A stretch of DNA of 56,209 nt from an uncultured Oscillibacter sp. (GTDB taxonomy: Bacteria > Bacillota > Clostridia > Oscillospirales > Oscillospiraceae), in NCBI GenBank assembly GCA_947577075.1, contig CANPTW010000014.1, positions 1 through 56,209 on the forward strand, written 5' to 3'. A program made the translations under genes and the position numbers. The notes beneath the pieces were generated by a model, which was given only the letters and a program-made list of their open reading frames with translations, was not told the origin of the DNA and ran no database searches. This document shows, in pieces, positions 47,964 through 56,077 of the stretch; position 1 is the first letter of the stretch, and every line of letters begins with the position of its first letter.

Positions 47964-49505
47964 TTAGTCGTGGGGCGTAATCTCGTACTTCTTCTCCACC
48001 TCTTCCAGGCGGTCCAGGTAGGGGCTTTCCGTGCAGCTCATGGAGGGGGCCTCGTTCTTGAACTTCTCCACGGTCATGGCGCTGTCCCGCACGGGGCTGA
48101 TGGTGCCCGCCCCCGCGACGCAGCCGCCGGGGCAGCCCATGCCCTCCAGAAGATAGCCGTCCCGCTTGCCCGCCTTGGCCATGGCCAGCATCTTGCGGCA
48201 GTTCTTCAGTCCGTCGCCGTACTCGATTTTGACCTGCCGGTCCGGGTCGATGTGCTTCACGGCCTCCACCACGGCGGCGGCCACGCCCCCGCCCACGGCG
48301 AAGCCCCGGCCCATGCCGGTGCCCTCGTCCATCTCGTCCTCGGGGTTGGCCTGGAGCTTGGCAAAGTCGATGTCCGCCGCGTCGAAGATGCCCTGGAGCT
48401 CCTCAAAGGTGAGGACGAAGTCCACGTCGGAGCGGATGGTCCGGCGGTTGGCCTCCAGCTTCTTGGCGGAGCAGGGCCCGATGAAGACGGTTTTCGCGTC
48501 CGGGTGGTCCTTCTTCACCATCCGGGCGGTGATGACCATGGGGGTCAGGGCCATGGAGATGTAGTCGGCGAACTCGGGGTAGAGCTTCTTGGCCATGACG
48601 CTCCAGGCCGGGCAGCAGGAGGTGCCCATCCAGGGCTGCTTGGCGGGAACCTCCTCCAGGAAGTCGTGGGCCTCCTCCACGGTGCACAGGTCCGCGCCGA
48701 TGGCCACCTCCACCACGTCGTAGAAGCCCAGGACCTTCATGGCGGCATGGAGCTTGGCGGGGGTGGCCTCCTTGCCGAACTGGCCCACGAAGGCCGGGGC
48801 CACGCAGGCGACGACCTTCTCGCCCTTGCGCAGGGCCTGGCAGACCTGATAGATCTGGCTCTTGTCGGCGATGGCGCCGAAGGGGCAGTTCACCAGGCAC
48901 ATGCCGCAGGAGACGCACTTGTCGTAGTCGATCTGGGCCCGGCCCAGCTCGTCGGACTTGATGGCGTCCATGCCGCAGGCCGCGGCGCAGGGCCGCTCAA
49001 TCTTGCTGATGGCCCGGTAGGGGCACTGGTTGAAGCACTTGCCGCATTTGATGCATTTTTCCTGGTCGATGTGGCAGTGCTTGTCCTTGTCCATGTAGAT
49101 GGCGTCCTTGGGGCAGACGTTCATGCAGGGGTGGGAGATGCAGCCCTGGCAGTTGTCCGTAATGCGCAGCTGCTTGGGGGGACAGGCGTTGCAGGCGAAG
49201 GGAATGATGTTCACCAGGGGGTTTTGGAAGTGCTTCTGGGACTTCTCCGCGGAGGCCAGGTCCTCGCTGACGGGGATAGTCTCCCCGGCGTAGCGGATGT
49301 TCAGGCCCAGGGCCAGGCGGACCCGCTCCTCGACAATGGCCCGCTCCAGGAATACGTCGTGGCGGTGCCGGGCCACCTCGCCCTGAATCATCTTCAGGGG
49401 GATCTGGTCCAGCAGGCGGGGATCTCCGCCCTCCAGGGCCAGCTTGGCCACCTCTTTGAATACGGTGCGGCGAATGTCGTCCACCGCGCTGTGCACACCT
49501 CTCAT
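47964..49505 (-). CDS. [FeFe] hydrogenase, monomeric
   Basis: A 513-residue protein. The N-terminal ~200 residues hold several [4Fe-4S] motifs (CQGCISHPCMNVCP; CIKCGKCFNQCP; CVSCGMCLVNCP). The H-cluster domain has TSCCPAW, a GPCSAKKLE form of motif 2 and EGMGCPGGCVAGAG motif 3. The motif 2 and overall length fit the less-studied group B rather than the CpI-like group A. It likely oxidises ferredoxin from butyrate fermentation to make H2. GGGAGG precedes the ATG at 49505. Confidence 0.93.
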   Translation of the reverse strand: MRGVHSAVDDIRRTVFKEVAKLALEGGDPRLLDQIPLKMIQGEVARHRHDVFLERAIVEERVRLALGLNIRYAGETIPVSEDLASAEKSQKHFQNPLVNIIPFACNACPPKQLRITDNCQGCISHPCMNVCPKDAIYMDKDKHCHIDQEKCIKCGKCFNQCPYRAISKIERPCAAACGMDAIKSDELGRAQIDYDKCVSCGMCLVNCPFGAIADKSQIYQVCQALRKGEKVVACVAPAFVGQFGKEATPAKLHAAMKVLGFYDVVEVAIGADLCTVEEAHDFLEEVPAKQPWMGTSCCPAWSVMAKKLYPEFADYISMALTPMVITARMVKKDHPDAKTVFIGPCSAKKLEANRRTIRSDVDFVLTFEELQGIFDAADIDFAKLQANPEDEMDEGTGMGRGFAVGGGVAAAVVEAVKHIDPDRQVKIEYGDGLKNCRKMLAMAKAGKRDGYLLEGMGCPGGCVAGAGTISPVRDSAMTVEKFKNEAPSMSCTESPYLDRLEEVEKKYEITPHD

Positions 49506-49581
49506 CGCAATTTCCTCCCTATTTTTCAGGCGGCGGCGCCGCCCAATACTTGCAAAAGAGCTCCCTCTCCGGTTCACGTTC

Positions 49582-49610
49582 ATTATAGCGGACATGGCGG
49601 CACATTGCAA
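49582..49610 (-). promoter_or_regulatory. Promoter of the hydrogenase gene
   Basis: Minus strand: TTGCAA, 17-nt spacer, TATAAT. Confidence 0.75.
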
Positions 49611-50139
49611 GAGGTTCTTGCTGGCAGGCGGGGCGCGCTCCCCCGGGCCCCTCCGGGCAAAAAAAGTCCGGCGGAGGGGGCCTCGCCCCGCCGCCGGCTG
49701 CAAAGAGGGAAAAGAAACAGAAAGAGAGGAAATCGTGTCTCCAACCTGGAGGATGGTATTAGCATACCCGGTAAATTTGAAATCAATCTGGATTTTTTAT
49801 AAATATTTTGTGAACCCTCCCGCGTTTCAGGCGGTTTTCAGGCTCCGGGGGTAGGCTTTGCCCCAGAGGATGCCTTCCAATTCCCAAACCCCCGTCTTGG
49901 GACGTCCTTTTCCGCCAAGCTGCGCTGCTTCGGCTTGAAAGCCGTCAGGATTCCCGCGCCGAAGCGCCTTGCCTGGCGAAAAAACCAGCCCCCCGGCATC
50001 CCGGGAATTGGAGGACGCCCTCCAGGGCCGGCGGAGGACCGGCGGGGCGGGGGACCCCATTCCGGATTTTCCGCCGGTTTTCCCGCCGAATCCGGCTTCC
50101 GGGTTTTTCCCCCCGCCCGCCTCTTCCCGGCCGATCAAA
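49611..50139. other. Intergenic region without a credible gene
   Basis: About 530 bp. It contains an AT-rich patch (49755-49815) unlike its surroundings and the second copy of the short palindromic repeat (49909-49984). Nothing else is recognised. Confidence 0.45.
49909..49984 (-). repeat. Short palindromic repeat, copy 2
   Basis: On the minus strand it starts TTTTTCGCC, has the core GCGCGGGAATCCTGACGG and ends TTGGCGGAAAA. Shares core and terminal inverted ends with 23829-23906. Confidence 0.6.
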
Positions 50140-50169
50140 TTGACAAATCCGGGTGGAATGGGATATAAT
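50140..50169 (+). promoter_or_regulatory. Promoter of the DUF4340/two-component operon
   Basis: TTGACA, 18-nt spacer, TATAAT. Confidence 0.8.
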
Positions 50170-50306
50170 CCTTCGTATACCAATTTGCCAGCCCGGCTCC
50201 CCCCGGCGCCGCCCGGCCGAATGCGGTTCCGGGGGCGGCGCATCCGGGGCCCAGACCCGAAAACGTCCCGGCGGCCGCCGCCGGCTTTAAAACAGGAGGA
50301 ACTTCC

Positions 50307-51410
50307 ATGACCTGGAAAGAGAGACGGACCGTCACGCTGCTGCTGTCCATCATCGCGGTGCTGTTCGCGGCGCTGCTCATTGTCTTCGGCATGCGCTACC
50401 GGGAGGGGCGGGAGGAGGCCCTGGCGGAGGGAAAGAGCGCCGGGGACCCCTCCGGCGCCGCCGCCCTGGCCAACCCCGGGGCCTACAGCGCCCTGCGCTA
50501 TTACAACGGCTCCGCAACCCTCTCCTTCTCCCTGGACGAAGCGGGGCGCTGGATCTGGGCCGACGGGCCGGACTTTCCCCTGAACGACGCCACGGTGACG
50601 TCCATTCTGGAAACCCTGTCCTCCCTGAAATTCCAGCAGGTCCTTCCCGCCACGGAGAGCCGGGAGGAATACGGCCTGGACGAGCCCTCCGCCACTCTCG
50701 CCGCCTCCGCCGGCGGCGCGGAGCAGACCCTGGACTTCGGCAAGGCCACCACCGACGGAGACAGCTATTACCTGATGATGAACGGCGATGAGTCCACGGT
50801 CTACATCGTGGCCGACACCCTGGTCCGGCTGATGCAGACCCCCATTTACGACATGTGCGCCCTGCCGGAGCTGCCGGACCTCTCGGAGCAGAACCTCCGG
50901 GCCATCACTATCCAGGGCCCCGTGCCCCCGGCGGAGTCCCCGGAGGAGGACGGCGGGGAGAGCCCGGAGAGCCCCGAGCCGGAGGAAGCCCCGGAGCGCC
51001 CCACCGTCTCCCTCAACGCCCGCCGCTCCGGCGGGGAGGACCAGTCCGCCCTCTGGTTCTCCGGAAACGACAACGTCACCGCCAACCCCCTGCTGCAGGA
51101 CCTGCTCCACGACCTCAGGACCATGGCCATGGCCAAGTGCGTGGATTACCGCCCCAGCGGCGAGGCGGCGGAGATCTGCGGCTTCAAGACCCCCGACGCG
51201 ATCTTGAAGGTGGAGTACGCCGAAAACGGGGCGGACCAGACCTTCACCCTCACCGTGGGCGCCCGGATGCCCGACGAGTCCGGCCGCTATGTCCGGCTGG
51301 GGGAGGACACCACCATCTACGCCCTGGCCACGGACAGTCTGGACGCCCTCATGTCCATTTCCGTCAACGGGATGCGGGGCGCGGCCCAGGACGGCCGGGC
51401 CGAAGCGTGA
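50307..51410 (+). CDS. DUF4340 domain exported protein
   Basis: A 367-residue protein with an N-terminal membrane anchor (TVTLLLSIIAVLFAALLIVFGM). DUF4340-type repeats follow (WADGPDFPLNDATVTSILETLSSLKFQQVL; YGLDEPSATL; TLDFGKATTDGDSYYLMMNGDESTVYIV), then a Pro/Glu-rich linker near 210-232 and a second half. DUF4340 proteins often accompany ABC-type surface systems; here it precedes a two-component pair, 12 nt from the response regulator, so it may be its sensor partner or target. Confidence 0.85.
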   Translation: MTWKERRTVTLLLSIIAVLFAALLIVFGMRYREGREEALAEGKSAGDPSGAAALANPGAYSALRYYNGSATLSFSLDEAGRWIWADGPDFPLNDATVTSILETLSSLKFQQVLPATESREEYGLDEPSATLAASAGGAEQTLDFGKATTDGDSYYLMMNGDESTVYIVADTLVRLMQTPIYDMCALPELPDLSEQNLRAITIQGPVPPAESPEEDGGESPESPEPEEAPERPTVSLNARRSGGEDQSALWFSGNDNVTANPLLQDLLHDLRTMAMAKCVDYRPSGEAAEICGFKTPDAILKVEYAENGADQTFTLTVGARMPDESGRYVRLGEDTTIYALATDSLDALMSISVNGMRGAAQDGRAEA

Positions 51411-51422
51411 GGAGGCGCCGCC

Positions 51423-52100
51423 ATGCGGGTACTGGTAATTGAAGACGAGGCCCGGCTGGCCGCCACGCTTCAGGACCTTCTGGAGCTGGGCGGCTACACC
51501 GCCGACGTCTGCCACGACGGCGAGGCCGGGCTGGACGACGCCTTGACGGGCATTTACGACGTGATCCTGCTGGATGTGATGCTGCCCAAGCTGGACGGCT
51601 TCACCGTCCTGCGCCGCCTCCGGGAGGCGGGGAACGCCACGCCGGTGCTGATGCTCACTGCCCGGGACCAGGTCGCCGACAAGGTGGCGGGCCTGGACCA
51701 GGGGGCGGATTACTACCTCACCAAGCCCTTTGACCCCAAGGAGCTGCTGGCCTGCGTCCGGGCCCTGACCCGGCGGCAGCCGGAGCTGCGGAATACCGAC
51801 GTGCTGGAGTTCAGCGGCGTGAAGCTGGACAAGAACAGCTTCACCCTCTCCTGCGGCGAGCGGTCCGTCCGCCTCAGCCGGAAGGAGTTCGACATCTGCG
51901 AACTTTTGATGCTGAACCGGAACCTGGTGCTCACCAAGGAGTCCCTGCTTCTGAAAATCTGGGGCTATGAGTCCGAGGCCGAGGACAACAATGTGGAGGT
52001 CTATATCTCCTTCCTCCGCAAGAAGCTGGCCCACATCCGCGCCGGGGTCCGCATCCGCACCATCCGCATGGTGGGCTACTGCCTGGAGGAGGAGCCCTGA
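51423..52100 (+). CDS. OmpR-family response regulator
   Basis: A 225-residue protein. The receiver has EDEAR, phospho-acceptor Asp in DVILLDVMLPKLDGF (about residue 51), and the conserved Lys in YYLTKPFDPKEL. The winged helix contains RLSRKEFDICELLMLNRNLVLTKESLLLKIWGY. 103 nt before the histidine kinase. Confidence 0.95.
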   Translation: MRVLVIEDEARLAATLQDLLELGGYTADVCHDGEAGLDDALTGIYDVILLDVMLPKLDGFTVLRRLREAGNATPVLMLTARDQVADKVAGLDQGADYYLTKPFDPKELLACVRALTRRQPELRNTDVLEFSGVKLDKNSFTLSCGERSVRLSRKEFDICELLMLNRNLVLTKESLLLKIWGYESEAEDNNVEVYISFLRKKLAHIRAGVRIRTIRMVGYCLEEEP

Positions 52101-52203
52101 CTCAAACGGGCGTTTCGTCAACTGTGACTTCCTCTTATCTTCTCCCCATTCTTCTGGGAGTTTTTCACAATATCCACAAAATTATCAACAAGGGGGACCC
52201 GCC

Positions 52204-53466
52204 TTGATCCGAAAGCTGCGGCTGAAATTCGTGGCCGTCTGCATGGCCATGGTCACCGCCGTGCTGGCGGTGGTGTGCTTTGCCATCTTTGCCGCCCTCC
52301 GGGGAAACGTGGAGGATTTGAGCCGCCAGATTCTCCACCGGGTAATCCAGGAGGAGGCCCTCCCCGGCGGGAGGAAGCCGGAAGTCGGCGTGGAGATCGG
52401 CGGGGACAAGCTGCTGCTGCCCTATTTCACCGTCAACGTCTGGCCCGGCGGCGGGGGGAACCACACCGCCTACGTCACCGGCGGCACCTACGCCGGGCTG
52501 GAGGACACGGCGGAGCTGGCCTCCATTTTGGAGGACTGCCTCAGCCGGGCGGAGCCGGAGGGCGTGATCGCGGGCTACGGCCTCCGCTACCTCCGGCAGG
52601 ACAACGGCCTCTACCGGAAGCTGGCCTTCGTGGACATGTCCATGGAGCGCCGCCTGCTCCGGGAGATGATGGGGTCCTATCTGCGCATCGTCCTGGCGGC
52701 CTTTCTGCTGCTGCTGGGGGTGTCGGCGATCCTGGCCCGGTGGGCGACGGCCCCGGTGGCGCGGGCCTGGGCCCAGCAGCGCCAGTTCCTCTCCGACGCG
52801 TCCCACGAGCTGAAAACGCCCCTGACCGTCATTTTGTCCAACGCGGAGCTCCTCTCCGCCCTGCCCCTGGAGGAGCGGCCCGCCCGCTGGACGGACAACA
52901 TCCTCTCCGAGTCCCGGCAGATGAAGCGCCTGGTGGAGGAGATGCTGACCCTGGCCCGGGGGGACCGCCCGGCCTCTCCGGCGGCCCTGGGGGAGATCTC
53001 CCTGTCCGACGCGGCGGAGGACTGCGCCCTGGCCTTCGAGCCGGTGGCCTTCGAGGCGGGGAAGCCCCTGGAATACCGGGTGGCGCCGGGCGCGGCGGTG
53101 CTGGGGGACGGCGGCAAGCTGCGCCAGCTGATCTCCATCCTGCTGGACAACGCCGTGAAGTACGGCGCGGCGGGCGGGACCATCACCCTGACCCTGGAGA
53201 AGACGGACCGGCAGGCCCGGCTGACGGTGGCCAACCCCGGGGAGCCCATTCCGGCGGAGCAGCTGGGGCGGCTGTTCGAGCGGTTCTACCGGGCGGACGC
53301 CTCCCGGGGGGAGCAGAGCGGCTTCGGCCTGGGGCTGAGCATCGCCGCCCTCATTGCCCAGGAGCACAAGGGGACCCTGAAGGCCGAGAGCGGCCGGGAG
53401 GGAACCCGGTTCGTGTTCACCGTGCCGCTGAGCCAAATGTCAAGACTAAATTACAAAAAATTATAA
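52204..53466 (+). CDS. Sensor histidine kinase
   Basis: A 420-residue protein starting with TTG after AAGGGGG. Two transmembrane helices (~9-32 and ~160-182) enclose a ~125-residue extracytoplasmic sensor. HisKA follows (SDASHELKTPLTVILSNAELL), then HATPase with LLDNAVKYG, NPGEPIP and GFGLGLSIAALIAQ. A weak CTCCC...GGGAG-T5 hairpin lies between it and the response regulator, so kinase levels may be attenuated. Signal unknown. Confidence 0.93.
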   Translation: MIRKLRLKFVAVCMAMVTAVLAVVCFAIFAALRGNVEDLSRQILHRVIQEEALPGGRKPEVGVEIGGDKLLLPYFTVNVWPGGGGNHTAYVTGGTYAGLEDTAELASILEDCLSRAEPEGVIAGYGLRYLRQDNGLYRKLAFVDMSMERRLLREMMGSYLRIVLAAFLLLLGVSAILARWATAPVARAWAQQRQFLSDASHELKTPLTVILSNAELLSALPLEERPARWTDNILSESRQMKRLVEEMLTLARGDRPASPAALGEISLSDAAEDCALAFEPVAFEAGKPLEYRVAPGAAVLGDGGKLRQLISILLDNAVKYGAAGGTITLTLEKTDRQARLTVANPGEPIPAEQLGRLFERFYRADASRGEQSGFGLGLSIAALIAQEHKGTLKAESGREGTRFVFTVPLSQMSRLNYKKL

Positions 53467-53485
53467 AAAGTTTTTAATGGCCTTA

Positions 53486-53523
53486 AAAACGGGGGTCCCG
53501 CTCCAGGTTGGATCCCCGTTTTC
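53486..53523 (+). terminator. Terminator after the histidine kinase gene
   Basis: AAAACGGGG / CCCCGTTTT stem around an 18-20 nt loop, ending in a short T run. Confidence 0.7.
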
Positions 53524-53619
53524 CGCGCCTCCACAACGCTGGCGGTGCAAAAATGGCGCAAAGAATAGACCGGCGCCCCTGGGCTGTTCCGGCCTGGTCG
53601 TTTTCCCGTGTTCAGCTGG

Positions 53620-54666
53620 TCAGGCCGCCACGGTCATGTATTCGTCATAGAGCATTTGCGGCGTTTTCCACTCCAGGATCCGGCGCGGATAGTTGGCCAG
53701 CCACTCCTCCACCTCTGCCACCTCCGCCGCGCTCACATTGTCAAAGTTGGTCCCCTTTGGAAAAAACCGCCTTATGATCCGGTTCATGTTCTCATTGGAT
53801 CCCCGCTCATAGGCAGAATATGGGTGGCAATAAAAAATCTTTGTGCGCGGTTTCCTGGCCCGCTTGGATCTCTCCATCCCCTCGCAGTCCTGGAACTCGC
53901 ACCCATTATCTACTGTGATAGACCGGAAAACCTCCCGGAACTTTGCGCCCATGCGCCGCTCCATGCGGTCCAGCGCCCGGACCACGCTTTCCATGGTGTG
54001 ATCTGGCACCCGTACAATGACGGGGTAACGGGTCAGCCGCTCGGTCAGGACCACCAGGGCCGCCTTGCTGCCTTTGCACCCCATAACGCTGTCCATTTCC
54101 CAGTTCCCAAACGTGTCCCGGCTGTTGATCTCCTCCGGGCGCTGTTCGATGGTGTCCCCCTTTGCCGGTCTGGCCCGTTTCTGGCGGTCCCGGTCCTCCG
54201 GTTTCCGGTGGTCGCCTTTATATAGCAGGTCCTCCTCTGTCACGTTCAGGAAAATGTCCCCCCGATAAATCCAGTTGTAAAGGGTAGTTTCACAGATTTC
54301 TGTATCAAACTTTTTCCCGTCAATCTTGATTTGTGCTAGGGCAGCGCCGGGGGACCGCTTTTTATTTATGATCTGGTCCTCTATGTACTCCACAAAAGCA
54401 AAGTCTTTGCCCAGCTTAATGTCCGGCCCCTTTGCCCTCAAATTCTCCTGGTATTTCCGCTCCGCCACGTCCGCGCAGTATCTTTCCACAAATTCGTATT
54501 CACTGGTTTGCTGAACGCACATTCCCCGCGCTATTTCATTGTATATCGTTTTTTTGCAAACTCCTATTTCTTTTGCAATCGCCGCCGGTTTCGCCCCGGT
54601 CCGCAGCGCCCCCTCAATTTTCAGCCGCTGCTCCCACTGGATATGATGATAGCCCTTGTAATTCAT
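53620..54666 (-). CDS. IS30-family transposase
   Basis: A 348-residue protein. The N-terminal helix-turn-helix (WEQRLKIEGALRTGAKPAAIAKEIGVCKKTIYNEI) precedes a DDE domain: NWEMDSVMG (Asp), ITVDNGCEF (Asp) and YSAYERGSNENMNRIIRRFFPKGTNF (Glu), the IS30 signature. AAGGAGG precedes the ATG at 54666. I could not find convincing terminal inverted repeats around it, so it may be a fixed gene of the element rather than a free IS. Confidence 0.92.
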   Translation of the reverse strand: MNYKGYHHIQWEQRLKIEGALRTGAKPAAIAKEIGVCKKTIYNEIARGMCVQQTSEYEFVERYCADVAERKYQENLRAKGPDIKLGKDFAFVEYIEDQIINKKRSPGAALAQIKIDGKKFDTEICETTLYNWIYRGDIFLNVTEEDLLYKGDHRKPEDRDRQKRARPAKGDTIEQRPEEINSRDTFGNWEMDSVMGCKGSKAALVVLTERLTRYPVIVRVPDHTMESVVRALDRMERRMGAKFREVFRSITVDNGCEFQDCEGMERSKRARKPRTKIFYCHPYSAYERGSNENMNRIIRRFFPKGTNFDNVSAAEVAEVEEWLANYPRRILEWKTPQMLYDEYMTVAA

Positions 54667-54685
54667 AGCAGCCTCCTTTTTGCAT

Positions 54686-54720
54686 GACAAAACCGGCGCG
54701 GTGCAATACCACGCCGGTTT
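54686..54720 (-). terminator. Terminator of the XRE gene
   Basis: AAACCGGCG / CGCCGGTTT with TTTTG on the minus strand, between the XRE and transposase genes. Confidence 0.7.
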
Positions 54721-54962
54721 CACTCTCTCCCCAGCAGCCACAACACGGAAACGTCCAAAATATCCGCTATTGTGGTAACTTCATAATCTGCCACATACCT
54801 GCTGCCGCTCTCAATCCTGCTTATGCTGTCCCGCTCCATGGGGATCCCTGTTAGTTGTAACTGTCTGCATAAATCAGACTGTGAAAAGCGTTTCGCCAGG
54901 CGGGCCAGTCTTATGCGATCACCACAAATATTTCTTTTTCCGTGAAATGTGTATGCCCTCAT
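54720..54962 (-). CDS. XRE-family regulator of the mobile element
   Basis: An 80-residue helix-turn-helix protein (FSQSDLCRQLQLTGIPMERDSISRIESGSRYVADYEVTTIADIL) ending LWLLGRE. A typical phage or ICE repressor-like small protein, unrelated in tail sequence to the XRE proteins of the repeat modules. Confidence 0.85.
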   Translation of the reverse strand: MRAYTFHGKRNICGDRIRLARLAKRFSQSDLCRQLQLTGIPMERDSISRIESGSRYVADYEVTTIADILDVSVLWLLGRE

Positions 54963-55106
54963 GGTTTCCTCCAGCCGCCGAAATAACCAACACTTTTCTT
55001 GATATTACCACGGTTTTTTCAATAGACCCGTTGGAATATCCAGCATTTGAAAAAATAGTTGTTTCAGCTTATGGAGGAGGGCCGAAAGTGTCCCGGCCCT
55101 CTCTTT

Positions 55107-55328
55107 TTACTCCTCCGGCGGTTCTTCCCCCAGGACCTCCGCCGCCAGCTTGTCCATGGCCTGCTCCATAAATTTGTTTACGCTGCACCCCATGGCCGCC
55201 GCCGCCGCTTTATAGCGATCCTTTTTCCCGCGTTTGACATATCCGGCCAGCCGATCATACGTCTTTTCGTTAAATTCCCGCTTGTAATCCGTGGCGCTCA
55301 TTCCGTTTTCCTTTTTCGGTCTACCCAT
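55107..55328 (-). CDS. Ribbon-helix-helix-like DNA-binding protein
   Basis: A 73-residue protein starting MGRPKKENGMSATDYKREF. The region EKTYDRLAGYVKRGKKDRYKAAAAAMGCSVNKFMEQAMDKLA looks like an Arc/MetJ-type ribbon-helix-helix. GAGGTGATAAAA precedes the ATG. It is the best candidate for binding the three ATCTA-N4-TAGAT dyads next to its promoter. Confidence 0.75.
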   Translation of the reverse strand: MGRPKKENGMSATDYKREFNEKTYDRLAGYVKRGKKDRYKAAAAAMGCSVNKFMEQAMDKLAAEVLGEEPPEE

Positions 55329-55370
55329 TTTTATCACCTCGCCGTCATTGTACCACACATTTTTATTTTT

Positions 55371-55447
55371 ATCTATTGTTAGATTTCAATGAAAATCTAA
55401 CGTTAGATTTGTTTACTTTGCCACTTGTTTTCATCTAACGTTAGATG
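55371..55447. promoter_or_regulatory. Three ATCTAACGTTAGAT-type operators
   Basis: ATCTATTGTTAGAT (55371-55384), AAATCTAACGTTAGATTT (55393-55410) and CATCTAACGTTAGATG (55432-55447). They cover both divergent promoters; the third fills the spacer of the plus-strand promoter. Confidence 0.8.
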
Positions 55448-55453
55448 TATAAT
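55425..55453 (+). promoter_or_regulatory. Plus-strand promoter with operator in its spacer
   Basis: TTGTTT, 17-nt spacer that is itself an operator palindrome, TATAAT. Confidence 0.8.
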
Positions 55454-55485
55454 ATAGACAGTTCAAGAGGAAAGGGGGTGGACGG

Positions 55486-55626
55486 GTGGCAAAGGGCAAG
55501 AAAAAGCGCCGCAGGCAAAAGCCCACGGCGCAACCCAAAAGAATGGACAGTCTGGCCGACAACATTCTGGCGGGTATTATCTCCGGCCTGATAGTCTTAG
55601 CAATCCAGAAATTGCTTGACTGGTAA
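55486..55626 (+). CDS. 46-residue basic membrane micro-protein
   Basis: GTG start 5 nt after GGGGGTG. The first ~19 residues are very basic (AKGKKKRRRQKPTAQPKR). They are followed by a single hydrophobic helix (NILAGIISGLIVLAIQKLL) and end in DW. It is expressed from the operator-controlled promoter. Could be a small phage/ICE membrane protein or toxin-like peptide; no family recognised. Confidence 0.7.
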   Translation: MAKGKKKRRRQKPTAQPKRMDSLADNILAGIISGLIVLAIQKLLDW

Positions 55627-55632
55627 AGGCCA

Positions 55633-55662
55633 GGGGTGTGGGGTCCCTAAACCCCACACCCC
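55633..55662 (+). terminator. Hairpin after the micro-protein gene
   Basis: GGGGTGTGGGG / CCCCACACCCC, 11-bp perfect stem, weak T content. Confidence 0.55.
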
Positions 55663-55708
55663 AAACTATAACGAAAACCCATTCATTTGTCAATAGGAGG
55701 GTGCAAGA

Positions 55709-55816
55709 ATGAAATTTTTAATTTCCCTGGCCATTTTCGTGGTCGTGTTCGTTCCAGTCAAATATGGGATCCAGGCGATCCGCCGGTATCTCAAAGGGAG
55801 GAGGGGCCAGAAATGA
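55709..55816 (+). CDS. 35-residue membrane micro-protein
   Basis: ATG follows AGGAGGGTG. One hydrophobic helix (LISLAIFVVVFVPVKYGI) and a basic tail (RRYLKGRRGQK). Its stop overlaps the next start (ATGA), so it is coupled with the gene at 55813. Function unknown. Confidence 0.7.
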   Translation: MKFLISLAIFVVVFVPVKYGIQAIRRYLKGRRGQK

Positions 55817-56037
55817 CAAGCCCGGAAATGATGGCGCGGGAAACGCTCAAAAACTCCAGCCTGGAAAAGCTGCTCGATTTGTGGGAACTCACCGACACGC
55901 TGAAAGGCCCGCAGGTCCCCACAGTACGCGGGTGGTTGATGGACGAAATAGAGCGGCGAAACCCGGACGGGTTCGACGCCTGGCTGGACCAGGACGCCCC
56001 GGAAGATCAGGACCTCCGCCGCTATGTTCTGGCCTGA
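55813..56037 (+). CDS. Hypothetical protein of the mobile element
   Basis: A 74-residue acidic protein starting MTSPEMMARETLKNSSLE. It contains DLWELTDTLKGPQVPTVRGWLMDEIERRNPDGFDAWLD, a pattern I associate with small proteins of Oscillospiraceae prophages and conjugative elements. Coupled to the 35-residue membrane protein. Confidence 0.75.
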   Translation: MTSPEMMARETLKNSSLEKLLDLWELTDTLKGPQVPTVRGWLMDEIERRNPDGFDAWLDQDAPEDQDLRRYVLA

Positions 56038-56042
56038 TACAA

Positions 56043-56077
56043 AGGACCCCCGGCATGGTGCCGGGGGTCCTCTCTTT
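56043..56077. terminator. Terminator between convergent genes
   Basis: An AGGACCCCCGGC / GCCGGGGGTCCT stem followed by CTCTTT. Confidence 0.75.

Noticed and set aside
49735-49854. Possible ~39-residue protein starting with GTG in the AT-rich patch near 49.75 kb
   Set aside because: A GAGAGGA site precedes it, but the frame has no recognisable features and no terminator or conserved context. Left out of the feature list.
53620-54741. Calling a complete IS30 insertion sequence with terminal inverted repeats
   Set aside because: I compared the flanks by eye and found no convincing inverted ends or target duplication; only the transposase gene is supported.
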